Shown one piece after another: positions 26,354-35,122 of a stretch of DNA of 64,000 nt. This DNA is from an uncultured Muribaculaceae bacterium. GTDB taxonomy: Bacteria; Bacteroidota; Bacteroidia; Bacteroidales; Muribaculaceae. The first letter of the stretch is position 1, and each line of letters begins with the position of its first letter. A program made the translations under genes and the position numbers. A model generated the notes under the pieces. That model was not told the DNA's origin. It searched no databases and saw nothing but the letters and a program-made list of their open reading frames with translations. Where the stretch lies: positions 114,874 to 178,873 of the forward strand of contig CANQQE010000002.1 of assembly GCA_947625935.1 (NCBI GenBank), given 5' to 3'.

Positions 26354-27472
26354 ATGAGCGAAGAACGACTAATCACAGTGGCTATCCACACCTACGAGAA
26401 GGCCATCATGCTCAAGACAATGCTGGAAAGTGAGGGAATAGATGTCGCATTGCAAAACGTGAACCTGTTGCAGCCCGTCGTCTCGTCGGGAGTCAGGGTA
26501 CGAATCAAGGAGCGCGACCTTCCACTGGCCTTGCGAATCATTGAAAATGCCGAAATTTTCACCACTCCAACCGAACAACGCACCGCCAGAAAGGTCGCGC
26601 CTGTCCTTGTGCCAACCGACTTTTCCGACTATTCGTCACGCGCCGCTTCAATCGGGTTTGAAATAGCCCACAAACTAAAAGCCGAGATAGTCTTTCTGCA
26701 CTCCTATATTGACCCATACCGCACGGGTAACTTACAGCTCACCGACGCTTTCAGCTATGACTCGATTGACGACGAGGAACGCACGAGAGTGGAATCGGAA
26801 GTCAACGGGTTGATGAACGATTTCACGAACAAGGTGAGAGACAAGATTAAAAACGGCGACATCCCCCCGGTAAAATTCTCGTCAATAGTGACCGAGGGAG
26901 TCCCTGAAGAAACAATCTTGGAATATACGCGCACCAACCCCACATCGCTGATAGTGATGGGCACAAGGGGGCGCGGGAAAAAAGAGCGGGAGATGATCGG
27001 CAGCGTCACAGCCGAGGTGCTCGACTCATGCCGCACACCGGCTTTCACTGTCCCGGAATCGGCGACCCTCTCGTCAGTCAAAAATATCAGGGATATCATA
27101 TTTTTCAGCAACCTCGAGCAGGATGACATATTGGCTCTCGACTCATTCCACCGACTATTCCCCGACTCGGCGTTCAACGTCACCATCGTGCACATACCCG
27201 GGAAAAAAGAGCGTGATGAGACCAGGGCCAAAGCCATTGACTCACTACTTGGGTATTGCCGCAAGCACTACACAGGTTATGCTTTCGATGTCAAAGATGT
27301 CAAACTGCAATCAATCGTTGAGGATTTCAACGCAATATCCGCACAACAGCCCATAAATCTCATTGTTGTGCCCAATAAGAAGAAAAACATATTCGCTCGC
27401 CTGTTCAACCCGAGTCTCGCCCATAAACTGCTTTTCCACGCCGACATACCGATGATGGTAATCCCTGTGTGA
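26354..27472 (+). CDS. DUF2007-universal stress protein fusion
   Basis: A 372-residue cytoplasmic protein with three parts. Residues 1-72 look like DUF2007 (putative signal-transducing protein; ITVAIHTYEKAIMLKTMLESEGI). The first universal stress domain (about 78-236) keeps an ATP-binding loop of the type G-x2-G-x9-G-S (VMGTRGRGKKEREMIGS). The second (about 245-372) lacks that loop and ends HADIPMMVIPV. Tandem UspA domains are usual in the phylum; the DUF2007 addition is less so. It may sense nucleotide or metabolic stress, which is inference. No operon partner is evident. Confidence 0.8.
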   Translation: MSEERLITVAIHTYEKAIMLKTMLESEGIDVALQNVNLLQPVVSSGVRVRIKERDLPLALRIIENAEIFTTPTEQRTARKVAPVLVPTDFSDYSSRAASIGFEIAHKLKAEIVFLHSYIDPYRTGNLQLTDAFSYDSIDDEERTRVESEVNGLMNDFTNKVRDKIKNGDIPPVKFSSIVTEGVPEETILEYTRTNPTSLIVMGTRGRGKKEREMIGSVTAEVLDSCRTPAFTVPESATLSSVKNIRDIIFFSNLEQDDILALDSFHRLFPDSAFNVTIVHIPGKKERDETRAKAIDSLLGYCRKHYTGYAFDVKDVKLQSIVEDFNAISAQQPINLIVVPNKKKNIFARLFNPSLAHKLLFHADIPMMVIPV

Positions 27473-27537
27473 CAGCTAAGACAACAACCCTTTGACTGCC
27501 GTCTCAGATACACACGCTCGGCAAAGCTCAAATAAAA

Positions 27538-27570
27538 TTTGGCTTTGCTCTCGACTTATTCGTATCTTTG
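27538..27570 (+). promoter_or_regulatory. Promoter of the DPP5-like peptidase gene
   Basis: TTTG (27538-27541), 21 bases, then TATCTTTG (27563-27570), a perfect consensus, 26 bases before the ATG. Confidence 0.75.
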
Positions 27571-27596
27571 CATAAAACTTCAACTCACAAAGCATT

Positions 27597-29693
27597 ATGT
27601 GCAATTTTTTACAAACGATAGCGATGTCAACAATGCTATTGGCCTCCACGTCGGCTATAGCCGCTGACGCTGAAGCGCCTATCATCGACCGTCCCGACTT
27701 CAAAAGTCCCGACGGAGTGTTTACAATCGAGGCTCTCGAAGCCCTCGGCCGCGTGAGCGAGCCGGTAGTGTCGCCCGATAAAAAACAAATACTCTACGGC
27801 ATATCATACGAAAGCGTGGAGCAGAACAAAAGCAACCGTGACCTATATGTGATGAACATAGACGGCAGCGGGCAAAAACGTCTGACCCGCACCGCCGACT
27901 CAGAGAACGGCGCGGTGTGGATTGAGGGTGGAAAACGTATCGCGTTTCTAACAAAAGATGGCGAAAAACAGCAGCTCTGGGTGATGAACTCCGACGGTAG
28001 CGACCGTAAGGCTGTAACTTCACTTGAGAAAGGTGTGGAAGGATTTCTTTTCTCGCCCGACGGCACTAAGGTGGTGCTCGTATCGCCAATCAAATTTTCC
28101 CGCACGGCACAGGATATTTATCCTGACCTGCCAAAAGCCACAGGCCGTGTAATCGACGACCTGATGTACAAACATTGGGACGAATGGGTAACAGAAATTC
28201 CTCATCCCTTCTTAGCCGACTTCGACGGTAACACTGTCAGCAACGTGATTGACATAATGCAGGACGAACCATATGAGTCTCCGATGCGTCCATTCGGCGG
28301 CGTCGAATCGTTTGCATGGTCGCCCGACTCGAAACAGCTCATCTATGTATCCCGCAAAAAGACAGGCATGGACTACGCAGTGTCGACCAACTCCGATTTA
28401 TATCTATATGACCTCGCAACGAAAGCCACGACCAATCTCACCGAAGGGATGGAGGGCTACGATACCAACCCCGCATTTTCGCCTGACGGCAAATATGTGG
28501 CTTGGCTCAGCATGGAGCATGACGGCTATGAATCAGACAAAAACCGCATATTCATCATGAACCGCGCCACCGGCGAGAAAACCGATCTGACCGCCGACTG
28601 GGACTACACTGTCAACGAGATCGCATGGAACCCCGATGGCAAATCGCTATATTTCATAGCCCACCATCAGGGAGTCACCCCTGTATTCTCAATCTCTATC
28701 AAAAACCGCGAGGTTAAGACGGTGGCCACCGGAGTTTGCGATTTCACATCATTGGCTCCCGTGGATGGCAAAACGCTCATCACCATGAACCACTCGATGC
28801 TCTACCCCAACGAGATATTCTCGGTTAAGGGTGGCGAAACCAAGCAATTGACCACTGTCAACAAAGAGATTTTTGATCAGCTTGAAATGCCGACAGTAGA
28901 GAAGCGCATGGTTCCGACCACCGACGGGAAAGAGATGCTCACCTGGATTATCATGCCCCCGAAAATGGATAAGAGCAAGAAATATCCGGCCATGCTTTAT
29001 TGTCAGGGCGGCCCGCAACAGGCTGTAAGCCAATTTTGGAGCTATCGCTGGAATTTTGCACTGATGGCCTCAAACGGGTATGTAATTATAGCCCCCAACC
29101 GCCGCGGGCTCCCGGGTTTCGGCACTGAATGGAACGCTCAGATTTCAGGGGACTACAGCGGACAGAATATGCGCGACTACCTGAGTGCGGTCGACGACGT
29201 GAAAAAAGAGCCATGGATTGACGCCGACCACATAGGCGCCACAGGAGCGAGCTATGGCGGATTTTCGGTGTACTGGCTTGCAGGAAACCATGACAACCGT
29301 TTCGCCTGTTTCATCGCCCACGCCGGCATCTTCAACACCGAAGCCCAGTATCTTGAAACAGAGGAGATGTGGTTTGCCAACTGGGATCTCGGCGGCCCGT
29401 TTTGGGATAAAGAGAACCCGGTGGCGCAACGTTCGTTCAACGACTCGCCTCACCGCTATGTTGACCGCTGGAACACCCCGATTCTCGTCACCCACGGTGA
29501 ATATGACTTCCGCATCCTCGCCTCGCAAGGAATGATGGCGTTCAACGCCGCCCGTCTGAGAGGCGTCCCCGCAGAAATGGTCATTTTCCCTGACGAAAAC
29601 CACTGGATACTCAAACCGCAGAACGCAATCATGTGGCAGCGTCTGTTCTTCCGATGGGCCGACAAATGGCTCAAACCCGGCCAAAGCAAATGA
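27597..29693 (+). CDS. S9 family peptidase, dipeptidyl-peptidase 5-like
   Basis: A periplasmic serine peptidase of the prolyl-oligopeptidase clan (698 residues). Residues 1-22 form a signal peptide. A beta-propeller of TolB/WD40-like units covers about 35-420, and the alpha/beta-hydrolase domain about 430-698. The triad is Ser552 in GATGASYGG, Asp637 in HGEYDFRI and His669 in DENHWI. The spacing and the segment QGGPQQAVSQFWSYRWN resemble DPP5 of Porphyromonas, which removes dipeptides from peptides with hydrophobic P1 residues. Exact specificity is inference. Its stop overlaps the start of the next gene (ATGA). Confidence 0.88.
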   Translation: MCNFLQTIAMSTMLLASTSAIAADAEAPIIDRPDFKSPDGVFTIEALEALGRVSEPVVSPDKKQILYGISYESVEQNKSNRDLYVMNIDGSGQKRLTRTADSENGAVWIEGGKRIAFLTKDGEKQQLWVMNSDGSDRKAVTSLEKGVEGFLFSPDGTKVVLVSPIKFSRTAQDIYPDLPKATGRVIDDLMYKHWDEWVTEIPHPFLADFDGNTVSNVIDIMQDEPYESPMRPFGGVESFAWSPDSKQLIYVSRKKTGMDYAVSTNSDLYLYDLATKATTNLTEGMEGYDTNPAFSPDGKYVAWLSMEHDGYESDKNRIFIMNRATGEKTDLTADWDYTVNEIAWNPDGKSLYFIAHHQGVTPVFSISIKNREVKTVATGVCDFTSLAPVDGKTLITMNHSMLYPNEIFSVKGGETKQLTTVNKEIFDQLEMPTVEKRMVPTTDGKEMLTWIIMPPKMDKSKKYPAMLYCQGGPQQAVSQFWSYRWNFALMASNGYVIIAPNRRGLPGFGTEWNAQISGDYSGQNMRDYLSAVDDVKKEPWIDADHIGATGASYGGFSVYWLAGNHDNRFACFIAHAGIFNTEAQYLETEEMWFANWDLGGPFWDKENPVAQRSFNDSPHRYVDRWNTPILVTHGEYDFRILASQGMMAFNAARLRGVPAEMVIFPDENHWILKPQNAIMWQRLFFRWADKWLKPGQSK

Positions 29694-30058
29694 AAGCGGC
29701 TTTGACTATAGGGCTGCTCATCGTGTCAAACATATTGATGACATTTGCATGGTATGGGCACCTGAAACTTCAGGAGATGAAAATCACGAGCGACTGGCCG
29801 TTGTTCGGCATCATCCTGTTTTCGTGGGGAATCGCCTTGGCTGAATACTGCTGTCTTGTCCCGGCCAACCGCATTGGATTCCAAGGCAATGGTGGCCCGT
29901 TCTCGCTCATGCAGCTAAAAATAATCCAGGAAGTCGTGACTCTCATAGTGTTCACTATAATCGCCACGATGATGTTCAAGGGTGAAAGCCTCCACTGGAA
30001 TCATCTGGCAGCGTTCGTCTGCCTAATCCTCGCAGTCTACTTTGTGTTTATGAAATAG
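29690..30058 (+). CDS. DUF486/DMT-like small membrane protein
   Basis: A 122-residue protein with four hydrophobic helices, matching the DUF486 family of the drug/metabolite transporter superfamily. The signature MTFAWYGHLK and the segment EYCCLVPANRIG are visible. Such four-helix proteins usually dimerise; the substrate is unknown. The ATG at 29690 overlaps the peptidase stop by four bases, so translation is coupled, and this start gives the family N-terminus. A strong terminator follows. Confidence 0.88.
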   Translation: MKAALTIGLLIVSNILMTFAWYGHLKLQEMKITSDWPLFGIILFSWGIALAEYCCLVPANRIGFQGNGGPFSLMQLKIIQEVVTLIVFTIIATMMFKGESLHWNHLAAFVCLILAVYFVFMK

Positions 30059-30084
30059 ACACGTCTACAACGCAATCCATAATC

Positions 30085-30125
30085 AATCCCTGTGGCTTTT
30101 CATCGCAATGCCACAGGGATTTTTG
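30085..30125 (+). terminator. Terminator after the DUF486 gene
   Basis: AATCCCTGTGGC (30085-30096) and GCCACAGGGATT (30110-30121) form a perfect 12-bp stem, followed by TTTTG. Confidence 0.9.
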
Positions 30126-30225
30126 CTTATCGCAACAAGAAAATGTTGACCGCTCACCGACCGAAAACCGATGACTCAAGGCGGTCAGGAATAAGAGCTA
30201 CCGATATATAAACTCGCCCCAATGG

Positions 30226-30257
30226 TTTGACGGTTTGGAGTAAAACCGTTACCTTTG
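30226..30257 (+). promoter_or_regulatory. Promoter of the putative porin gene
   Basis: TTTG (30226-30229), 20 bases, then TACCTTTG (30250-30257), a perfect consensus only 8 bases before the ATG at 30266. The leader would be very short. Confidence 0.7.
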
Positions 30258-30265
30258 CGGCGATT

Positions 30266-32245
30266 ATGAAAATAAGTTCAGTTTTCAGAACGATAATTGT
30301 GCCGTTCGCCCTAATTCTGGTCATCGGCACAAACTCTTATGCCGCTAAAAAGCAGGTCATCGCTCCGTCATACGCATGGAAAATGATGCCGCCGCTCGGG
30401 CTGCACGAACCCGCCTCAATCGACACCAACTACATAGACTACTCCCGTCAGGCCGTGCCGTCTGCCATATCAGCCGCTTATGCCACCACCGGCAATCTCG
30501 GGGCGGAAGGCATCAACATGATATTTTTCGAGCGGGAGCCGATGAGCGATTTTTTCTTCAGGGATGCGCTCAGAGCATGGATTCCTTCGATAAGCACCAT
30601 GAAGTTCTACAACACCCGCCTCCCGATGACCCTGCTGTCATACAACACCGGTGGTTCAAAAGAGACGGCTCAAGACCGACTGAGCGGAACTTTCTCAGGC
30701 AACATAAACAGTAAGGCGCAAGTGGGCGCGCTCATCGACTATCTTTACTCCAAAGGCAGCTACAACTATCAGGCCACGAAAGATCTCATCTGGGGATTCT
30801 CAGGGAGCTACATCGGCGACCGATATGAATTTCAAGGATACTTCAACCACTACAACCTGCTAAACAAGGAAAACGGAGGTATCACCGATGACCGATACAT
30901 CACCGACCCCGCTGAGATACAAGGCGGGTCGACCAACGTCAACGCCAAGACCATACCCACCAACTTGACCGCGGCACACTCAAAAGTAGTGGGAACCGAA
31001 CTGTTGCTCAACAACCGGTATAAAGTGGGATACTGGCACGAGGAAGAAATAGACGACACTACGACACGGCGCACTTACATCCCCGTGTCGAGCTTCATCT
31101 GGACTCTAAAATACAACGAAGCGAAGCATATATTCAAAAACGACGCCCCCGGTGAAGCCGCAAAATTCTGGGAACACACCTACCTCAACGACCGCGGGAC
31201 TTATGACCGCACGACCTACAGCACCCTGACCAACACACTCGGAATATCTTTGCTCGAAGGGTTCCACAAGTACGCCAAAGCCGGCCTCGGCGCATATGTC
31301 ACACACCAATTGAGAAAGTACCACCAGACAACCGACACAATCGACCGACTGCCGGTGTTGCCCGAAGGACTCTCCCCCTACCCCGTCGACAAAGTGCCTG
31401 AGAAATCCAACGAGAACCTGATATGGGTGGGAGCACAGCTCACCAAACAGCGAGGGTCGCTACTGACCTATGATGCGACAGCCGAGATAGGCGTCGTAGG
31501 GCCGGTTGCGGGCGACCTGAAAGTCGACGGGCGCGTCTCGACCCGTTTCCACCTGCTGCGCGATTCGGTAACAATCACAGGATATGGCAGTTTCACCAAC
31601 CGCGAGGCCCCTTACCTAATGAACCATTATGTCAGCAACCATTTCATCTGGGATAATGATTTCGGAAAGGAGCGACGATTCAGAGCGGGCGGTATCCTCG
31701 ATGTGCCATTTTCAAAGACTAAAGTAAACATCGGGGTGGAAAACATCCAGAACTACATCTATTTCGGCGACAATTCAATGCCGACCCAACATGGCGGCAG
31801 CGTGCAGGTGTTCAGTGCGACGGTCAATCAGAATTTCAGTTTCAGAGCCCTGCACTGGGAGAACCGCCTCACCTATCAGACATCATCGGAAGAAAGCGTC
31901 ATCCCGTTGCCGAAATTCGCCGTCTACTCCAATCTTTATGTGCTTTTCAAGATAGCCACGCTTTATGTTCAGCTCGGAGTGGATTGCGACTACTACACCG
32001 AATATTACGCCCCGGCCTACCAACCGGCAACGATGAGTTTCCACACACAAAAAGAGATTAAGCTCGGCAATTACCCGTTCATGAACCTCTATGCCAACAT
32101 GAAACTAAGCAAAGCCCGGTTCTACCTGCTTTACTCCCATTTTAACAAAGGGATGTTTGGAGGCGACAATTATTTCTCATCGCCCCACTATCCCCTCAAC
32201 CCCAGCCGGTTCCTGCTCGGAGTTTCCGTCGATTTCGCCAACTAA
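30266..32245 (+). CDS. Putative outer-membrane porin (Porin_10-like)
   Basis: A 659-residue exported beta-barrel protein. The signal peptide is residues 1-25 (ending NSYA). The rest alternates short amphipathic strands rich in Tyr, Thr and Asn, for example YEFQGYFNHYNLL and ARFYLLYSHFNKGMF, and ends in a Phe/Asn-type last strand (FLLGVSVDFAN). The pattern and length match the putative porin family of Bacteroidetes. The ATG at 30266 replaces an upstream TTG. The next gene, a solute-binding protein, begins 13 bases after its stop, which suggests joint expression. Substrate is unknown. Confidence 0.8.
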   Translation: MKISSVFRTIIVPFALILVIGTNSYAAKKQVIAPSYAWKMMPPLGLHEPASIDTNYIDYSRQAVPSAISAAYATTGNLGAEGINMIFFEREPMSDFFFRDALRAWIPSISTMKFYNTRLPMTLLSYNTGGSKETAQDRLSGTFSGNINSKAQVGALIDYLYSKGSYNYQATKDLIWGFSGSYIGDRYEFQGYFNHYNLLNKENGGITDDRYITDPAEIQGGSTNVNAKTIPTNLTAAHSKVVGTELLLNNRYKVGYWHEEEIDDTTTRRTYIPVSSFIWTLKYNEAKHIFKNDAPGEAAKFWEHTYLNDRGTYDRTTYSTLTNTLGISLLEGFHKYAKAGLGAYVTHQLRKYHQTTDTIDRLPVLPEGLSPYPVDKVPEKSNENLIWVGAQLTKQRGSLLTYDATAEIGVVGPVAGDLKVDGRVSTRFHLLRDSVTITGYGSFTNREAPYLMNHYVSNHFIWDNDFGKERRFRAGGILDVPFSKTKVNIGVENIQNYIYFGDNSMPTQHGGSVQVFSATVNQNFSFRALHWENRLTYQTSSEESVIPLPKFAVYSNLYVLFKIATLYVQLGVDCDYYTEYYAPAYQPATMSFHTQKEIKLGNYPFMNLYANMKLSKARFYLLYSHFNKGMFGGDNYFSSPHYPLNPSRFLLGVSVDFAN

Positions 32246-32258
32246 CGTCAACACAGCC

Positions 32259-33074
32259 ATGCCAATGACATCACTCCAGCCGATAAAAGGGCGACTGCCT
32301 CTCTGTATGCTACTGCTCGTCATCGCAGCGGGAGCGATGGTTATGCTAAAAAATTGCAGTCACAAAACCGCATCGGAAAACGACGCAAAATCCGGAGGCG
32401 ACACCATCGACATAGCCATAGAGATTTCCCCGATATCATTATCGACGCGCGCCGACACCCTCGGAGGGTTCTATTACGACCTCATCAGACACATAGCCTC
32501 CAGCGAAGGACTACCTGTGAAATTCGTTCCTTTCTCACAGATTGATGATGCTCTCTACCGGCTCGAACAAGGCAGATATGACATTGTGATAGCCGATTTG
32601 CCGGTCACGACCTCCATGAAAGAGAAGTTCCTGTTTACCGACCCGATAACCCTCGACCGCGAAGTGCTTGTGCAGCTCAAAGACTCCGTGAACGGCGAGA
32701 TAAAGGCTACAACACAACATGACTTGCGCGGCGATACCGTGTGGATTTCCGCAGGCTCCCCTTTCCGCGATCGCCTGATTAACCTGTCACACGAAATAGG
32801 CGACACAATCTACATCCTTGAAGATCCCGATTACGCTTCAGAGCAGTTGGTGATGCTCGTGGCACTCGGCGACATACCTCGCGCCGTGGTCAACGAACAG
32901 ATTGCCAAATCGATGGCCAAACAATATCCCCGCCTCGACCTCTCGGTAGATATATCGTTCACCCAGTTCCAATCGTGGGCCATAAACAAAAACCGCTCCG
33001 ACCTTCGCGACTCACTGAACGTCTGGCTCAAACGCCACGCCCCGTTCACCGACGCCCTCAGCCGCCGTTACTGA
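32259..33074 (+). CDS. Membrane-anchored solute-binding protein (SBP_bac_3-like)
   Basis: A 271-residue protein with one N-terminal hydrophobic segment (about 12-30) and a periplasmic binding domain. Cys33 in MLKNC is not in a good lipobox, since Asn precedes it, so a signal anchor is as likely as a lipoprotein. The domain resembles family-3 amino-acid-binding proteins and the N-terminal module of MltF, with GGFYYDLIRHIASSEGLPV and LEQGRYDIVIADLPVT. There is no lytic transglycosylase domain and no ABC permease or ATPase nearby, so it may sense or bind rather than import. It follows the putative porin by 13 bases. Confidence 0.75.
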   Translation: MPMTSLQPIKGRLPLCMLLLVIAAGAMVMLKNCSHKTASENDAKSGGDTIDIAIEISPISLSTRADTLGGFYYDLIRHIASSEGLPVKFVPFSQIDDALYRLEQGRYDIVIADLPVTTSMKEKFLFTDPITLDREVLVQLKDSVNGEIKATTQHDLRGDTVWISAGSPFRDRLINLSHEIGDTIYILEDPDYASEQLVMLVALGDIPRAVVNEQIAKSMAKQYPRLDLSVDISFTQFQSWAINKNRSDLRDSLNVWLKRHAPFTDALSRRY

Positions 33075-33162
33075 TAGATTTTACCCCATAACATCTACAT
33101 CGGCGATAATTAACGCATTTAGAAAAGTAGCAGACACAAACCTGCGGTTTTTGTAGGGATTT

Positions 33163-33194
33163 TTTGGGAAGGGAAAGATTTTTTTCTACTTTTG
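33163..33194 (+). promoter_or_regulatory. Promoter of the DUF4492-cydAB operon
   Basis: TTTG (33163-33166), 20 bases, then TACTTTTG (33187-33194), a perfect Bacteroidetes consensus. The leader to the DUF4492 ATG would be about 30 bases. Confidence 0.8.
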
Positions 33195-33230
33195 TTGTTA
33201 TAGTTATTAAACTAACTATACGCTGCCGCC

Positions 33231-33497
33231 ATGAACAACGACCATCCCAACCGCAATGCCAGTTTTTTAGCCAAGACGGCTCGATTATGCCGCTCGGTAT
33301 GGGGGTTTTATGCCGACGGGTTCAGGAGCATGACGGTTGGCCGCTCGCTGTGGGTTCTGATTCTGATAAAAGTCGCCGTTTTATTCCTGGTATTCAAACT
33401 TCTGTTTTTCCCCGACATACTTAAACGCGACTACCCCGACGATGAAAGCCGGGCCCAAGCCGTAAGGGAGGCACTGACCGACGGCAACCGGCATTAG
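33231..33497 (+). CDS. DUF4492 small membrane protein, cyd-associated
   Basis: An 88-residue protein of the DUF4492 family with one predicted membrane helix (about 43-62, LWVLILIKVAVLFLVFKLLFF) after a basic N-terminus (FYADGFRSMTVGRSLW). It sits 49 bases before cydA under the same promoter, the usual place for this family in Bacteroidales. A role as an accessory subunit or assembly factor of the bd oxidase, similar in idea to CydX, is inferred from location only. Confidence 0.85.
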   Translation: MNNDHPNRNASFLAKTARLCRSVWGFYADGFRSMTVGRSLWVLILIKVAVLFLVFKLLFFPDILKRDYPDDESRAQAVREALTDGNRH

Positions 33498-33546
33498 ATA
33501 GCATCAAAATTTCTTACCTATAAATTAAACCTAATTTGAGAGACTT

Positions 33547-35106
33547 ATGGATGACTTGATGACTGTGGTAGACTGGTCGCGATGGCAATTCGCACTGACA
33601 GCCATGTACCACTGGCTGTTTGTCCCGCTGACAATCGGTCTGTCCTTGATTCTTGGAATCATGGAAACAATCTATTACCGCACACGCGACGAGCGGTGGA
33701 AGCAATTCACAAAATTCTGGATGACTCTGTTCGGCATCAACTTTGCCTGTGGTGTGGCTACGGGCATCATCCTCGAATTTGAATTCGGCACCAACTGGAG
33801 CAACTACAGTTGGTTTGTCGGCGACATTTTCGGTGCGCCGCTTGCCATCGAGGGCCTTTTCGCGTTTTTCCTCGAATCGACGTTTGTCGCCGTGATGTTT
33901 TTTGGATGGAACAAGGTGGGGCGCGGATTCCACCTCGCTGCTACATGGCTGACCGCAGTCGGCGTGGCACTGTCGGCGTTGTGGATTCTTGTGGCCAACG
34001 CCTGGATGCAATATCCGGCGGGAATGGAATTTGACCCCGCTCAGATGAGAAACGTGATGGACAACTTCTGGGCCGTGGTCTTTTCCCCGGTAGCCGTCAA
34101 CAAATTTTTCCACACAGTATTCAGCGGATGGGTTCTTGGAGCGGTTTTTGTGGTCGGTATCAGTTGCTGGTTCCTGTTGAAGAAACGCCATCTCGATCTC
34201 GCGAACAGTTCTATTAAGGTGTCATCGGTGGTCGGGCTGGCCGGCATCCTGCTGACACTTTGGACCGGTGACGGCTCGGCGGTGGTGGTCTCACGCGTAC
34301 AACCGATGAAATTAGCTGCGATGGAAGGACTATATCACGGCACCATTGGGCAAGACCTCGTAGGGTTCGGCATACTCAATCCCGCCAAGGAAGTTGATAA
34401 CAATGAGCCTGAGATGCTTTTCTCGATAGATATACCCAAAGGGTTGTCGATTCTCGCCAAACATGACGCTAACAGCTTCATCCCCGGAATCAACGACCTC
34501 ATTGACGGCATTGAACTGACACCGGCAGGCGACACGATACACACAGTCAGCTATGCCGAGCGAATAGCGCGCGGCAAGCAAGCCCATGAAGCCCTGCGCC
34601 GCTTCGACAAAGCCATGACCGAGGGAGACCAAACTGCTATGGCCGCAGCCAAAGCCGACCTGAAAGCGGATTTCCCCTATTTCGGTTACGGCTACTACGA
34701 CAATCCAGAAGAAATAGTGCCTCCTGTCGGCATGACTTTCTACGCCTTCCGACTTATGGTGATGATTGGCGGCTTTCTGCTTGTCTACCTCGCATTCATG
34801 GGTTACGCCTCATTCCGTGCCACACGGTGGCTTGAAAACCGCTGGGTGGCTTACATCGGACTCGCATCTATAGCATTGGTGTGGATATGCAGCGAAAGCG
34901 GCTGGATTGTAGCCGAGGTTGGGCGTCAACCCTGGGTGATCCAAGACCTCATGCCGACTCGCGCCGCAATCTCGGCCATATCCTCCTCATCGGTTATCAC
35001 AACATTCTGGATGTTTGCCGGAGTGTTCACCCTGATGTTGGTCGCCGAAGCGAGCATAATGGTGAGGTACATCTCACGCTACATTAAAACCGATGTCAAA
35101 CATTAA
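33547..35106 (+). CDS. cydA: Cytochrome bd ubiquinol/menaquinol oxidase subunit I
   Basis: The quinol-oxidising, heme-bearing subunit of the high-affinity bd oxidase (519 residues, about nine membrane helices). Expected heme ligands are His22 in YHWLFVPLT and His189 in NKFFHTVFSGW; acidic residues Glu102 and Glu110 lie in IEGLFAFFLEST. The quinol-binding loop region around residues 255-390 precedes PPVGMTFYAFRLMV, which contains the Met ligand. In Bacteroidales this oxidase reduces trace oxygen with menaquinol and lowers oxidative damage. It is followed by cydB after 16 bases. Confidence 0.97.
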   Translation: MDDLMTVVDWSRWQFALTAMYHWLFVPLTIGLSLILGIMETIYYRTRDERWKQFTKFWMTLFGINFACGVATGIILEFEFGTNWSNYSWFVGDIFGAPLAIEGLFAFFLESTFVAVMFFGWNKVGRGFHLAATWLTAVGVALSALWILVANAWMQYPAGMEFDPAQMRNVMDNFWAVVFSPVAVNKFFHTVFSGWVLGAVFVVGISCWFLLKKRHLDLANSSIKVSSVVGLAGILLTLWTGDGSAVVVSRVQPMKLAAMEGLYHGTIGQDLVGFGILNPAKEVDNNEPEMLFSIDIPKGLSILAKHDANSFIPGINDLIDGIELTPAGDTIHTVSYAERIARGKQAHEALRRFDKAMTEGDQTAMAAAKADLKADFPYFGYGYYDNPEEIVPPVGMTFYAFRLMVMIGGFLLVYLAFMGYASFRATRWLENRWVAYIGLASIALVWICSESGWIVAEVGRQPWVIQDLMPTRAAISAISSSSVITTFWMFAGVFTLMLVAEASIMVRYISRYIKTDVKH

Positions 35107-35122
35107 TCAACCGTGACTCAAA

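Noticed and set aside
29145-29684. Minus-strand frame of 179 codons opposite the DPP5-like peptidase
   Set aside because: Shadow of the catalytic domain, whose Ser-Asp-His triad is intact on the plus strand.
33514-34191. Minus-strand frame of 225 codons opposite cydA
   Set aside because: His/Arg/Glu-rich composition typical of the reverse of a membrane protein gene; cydA is certain.
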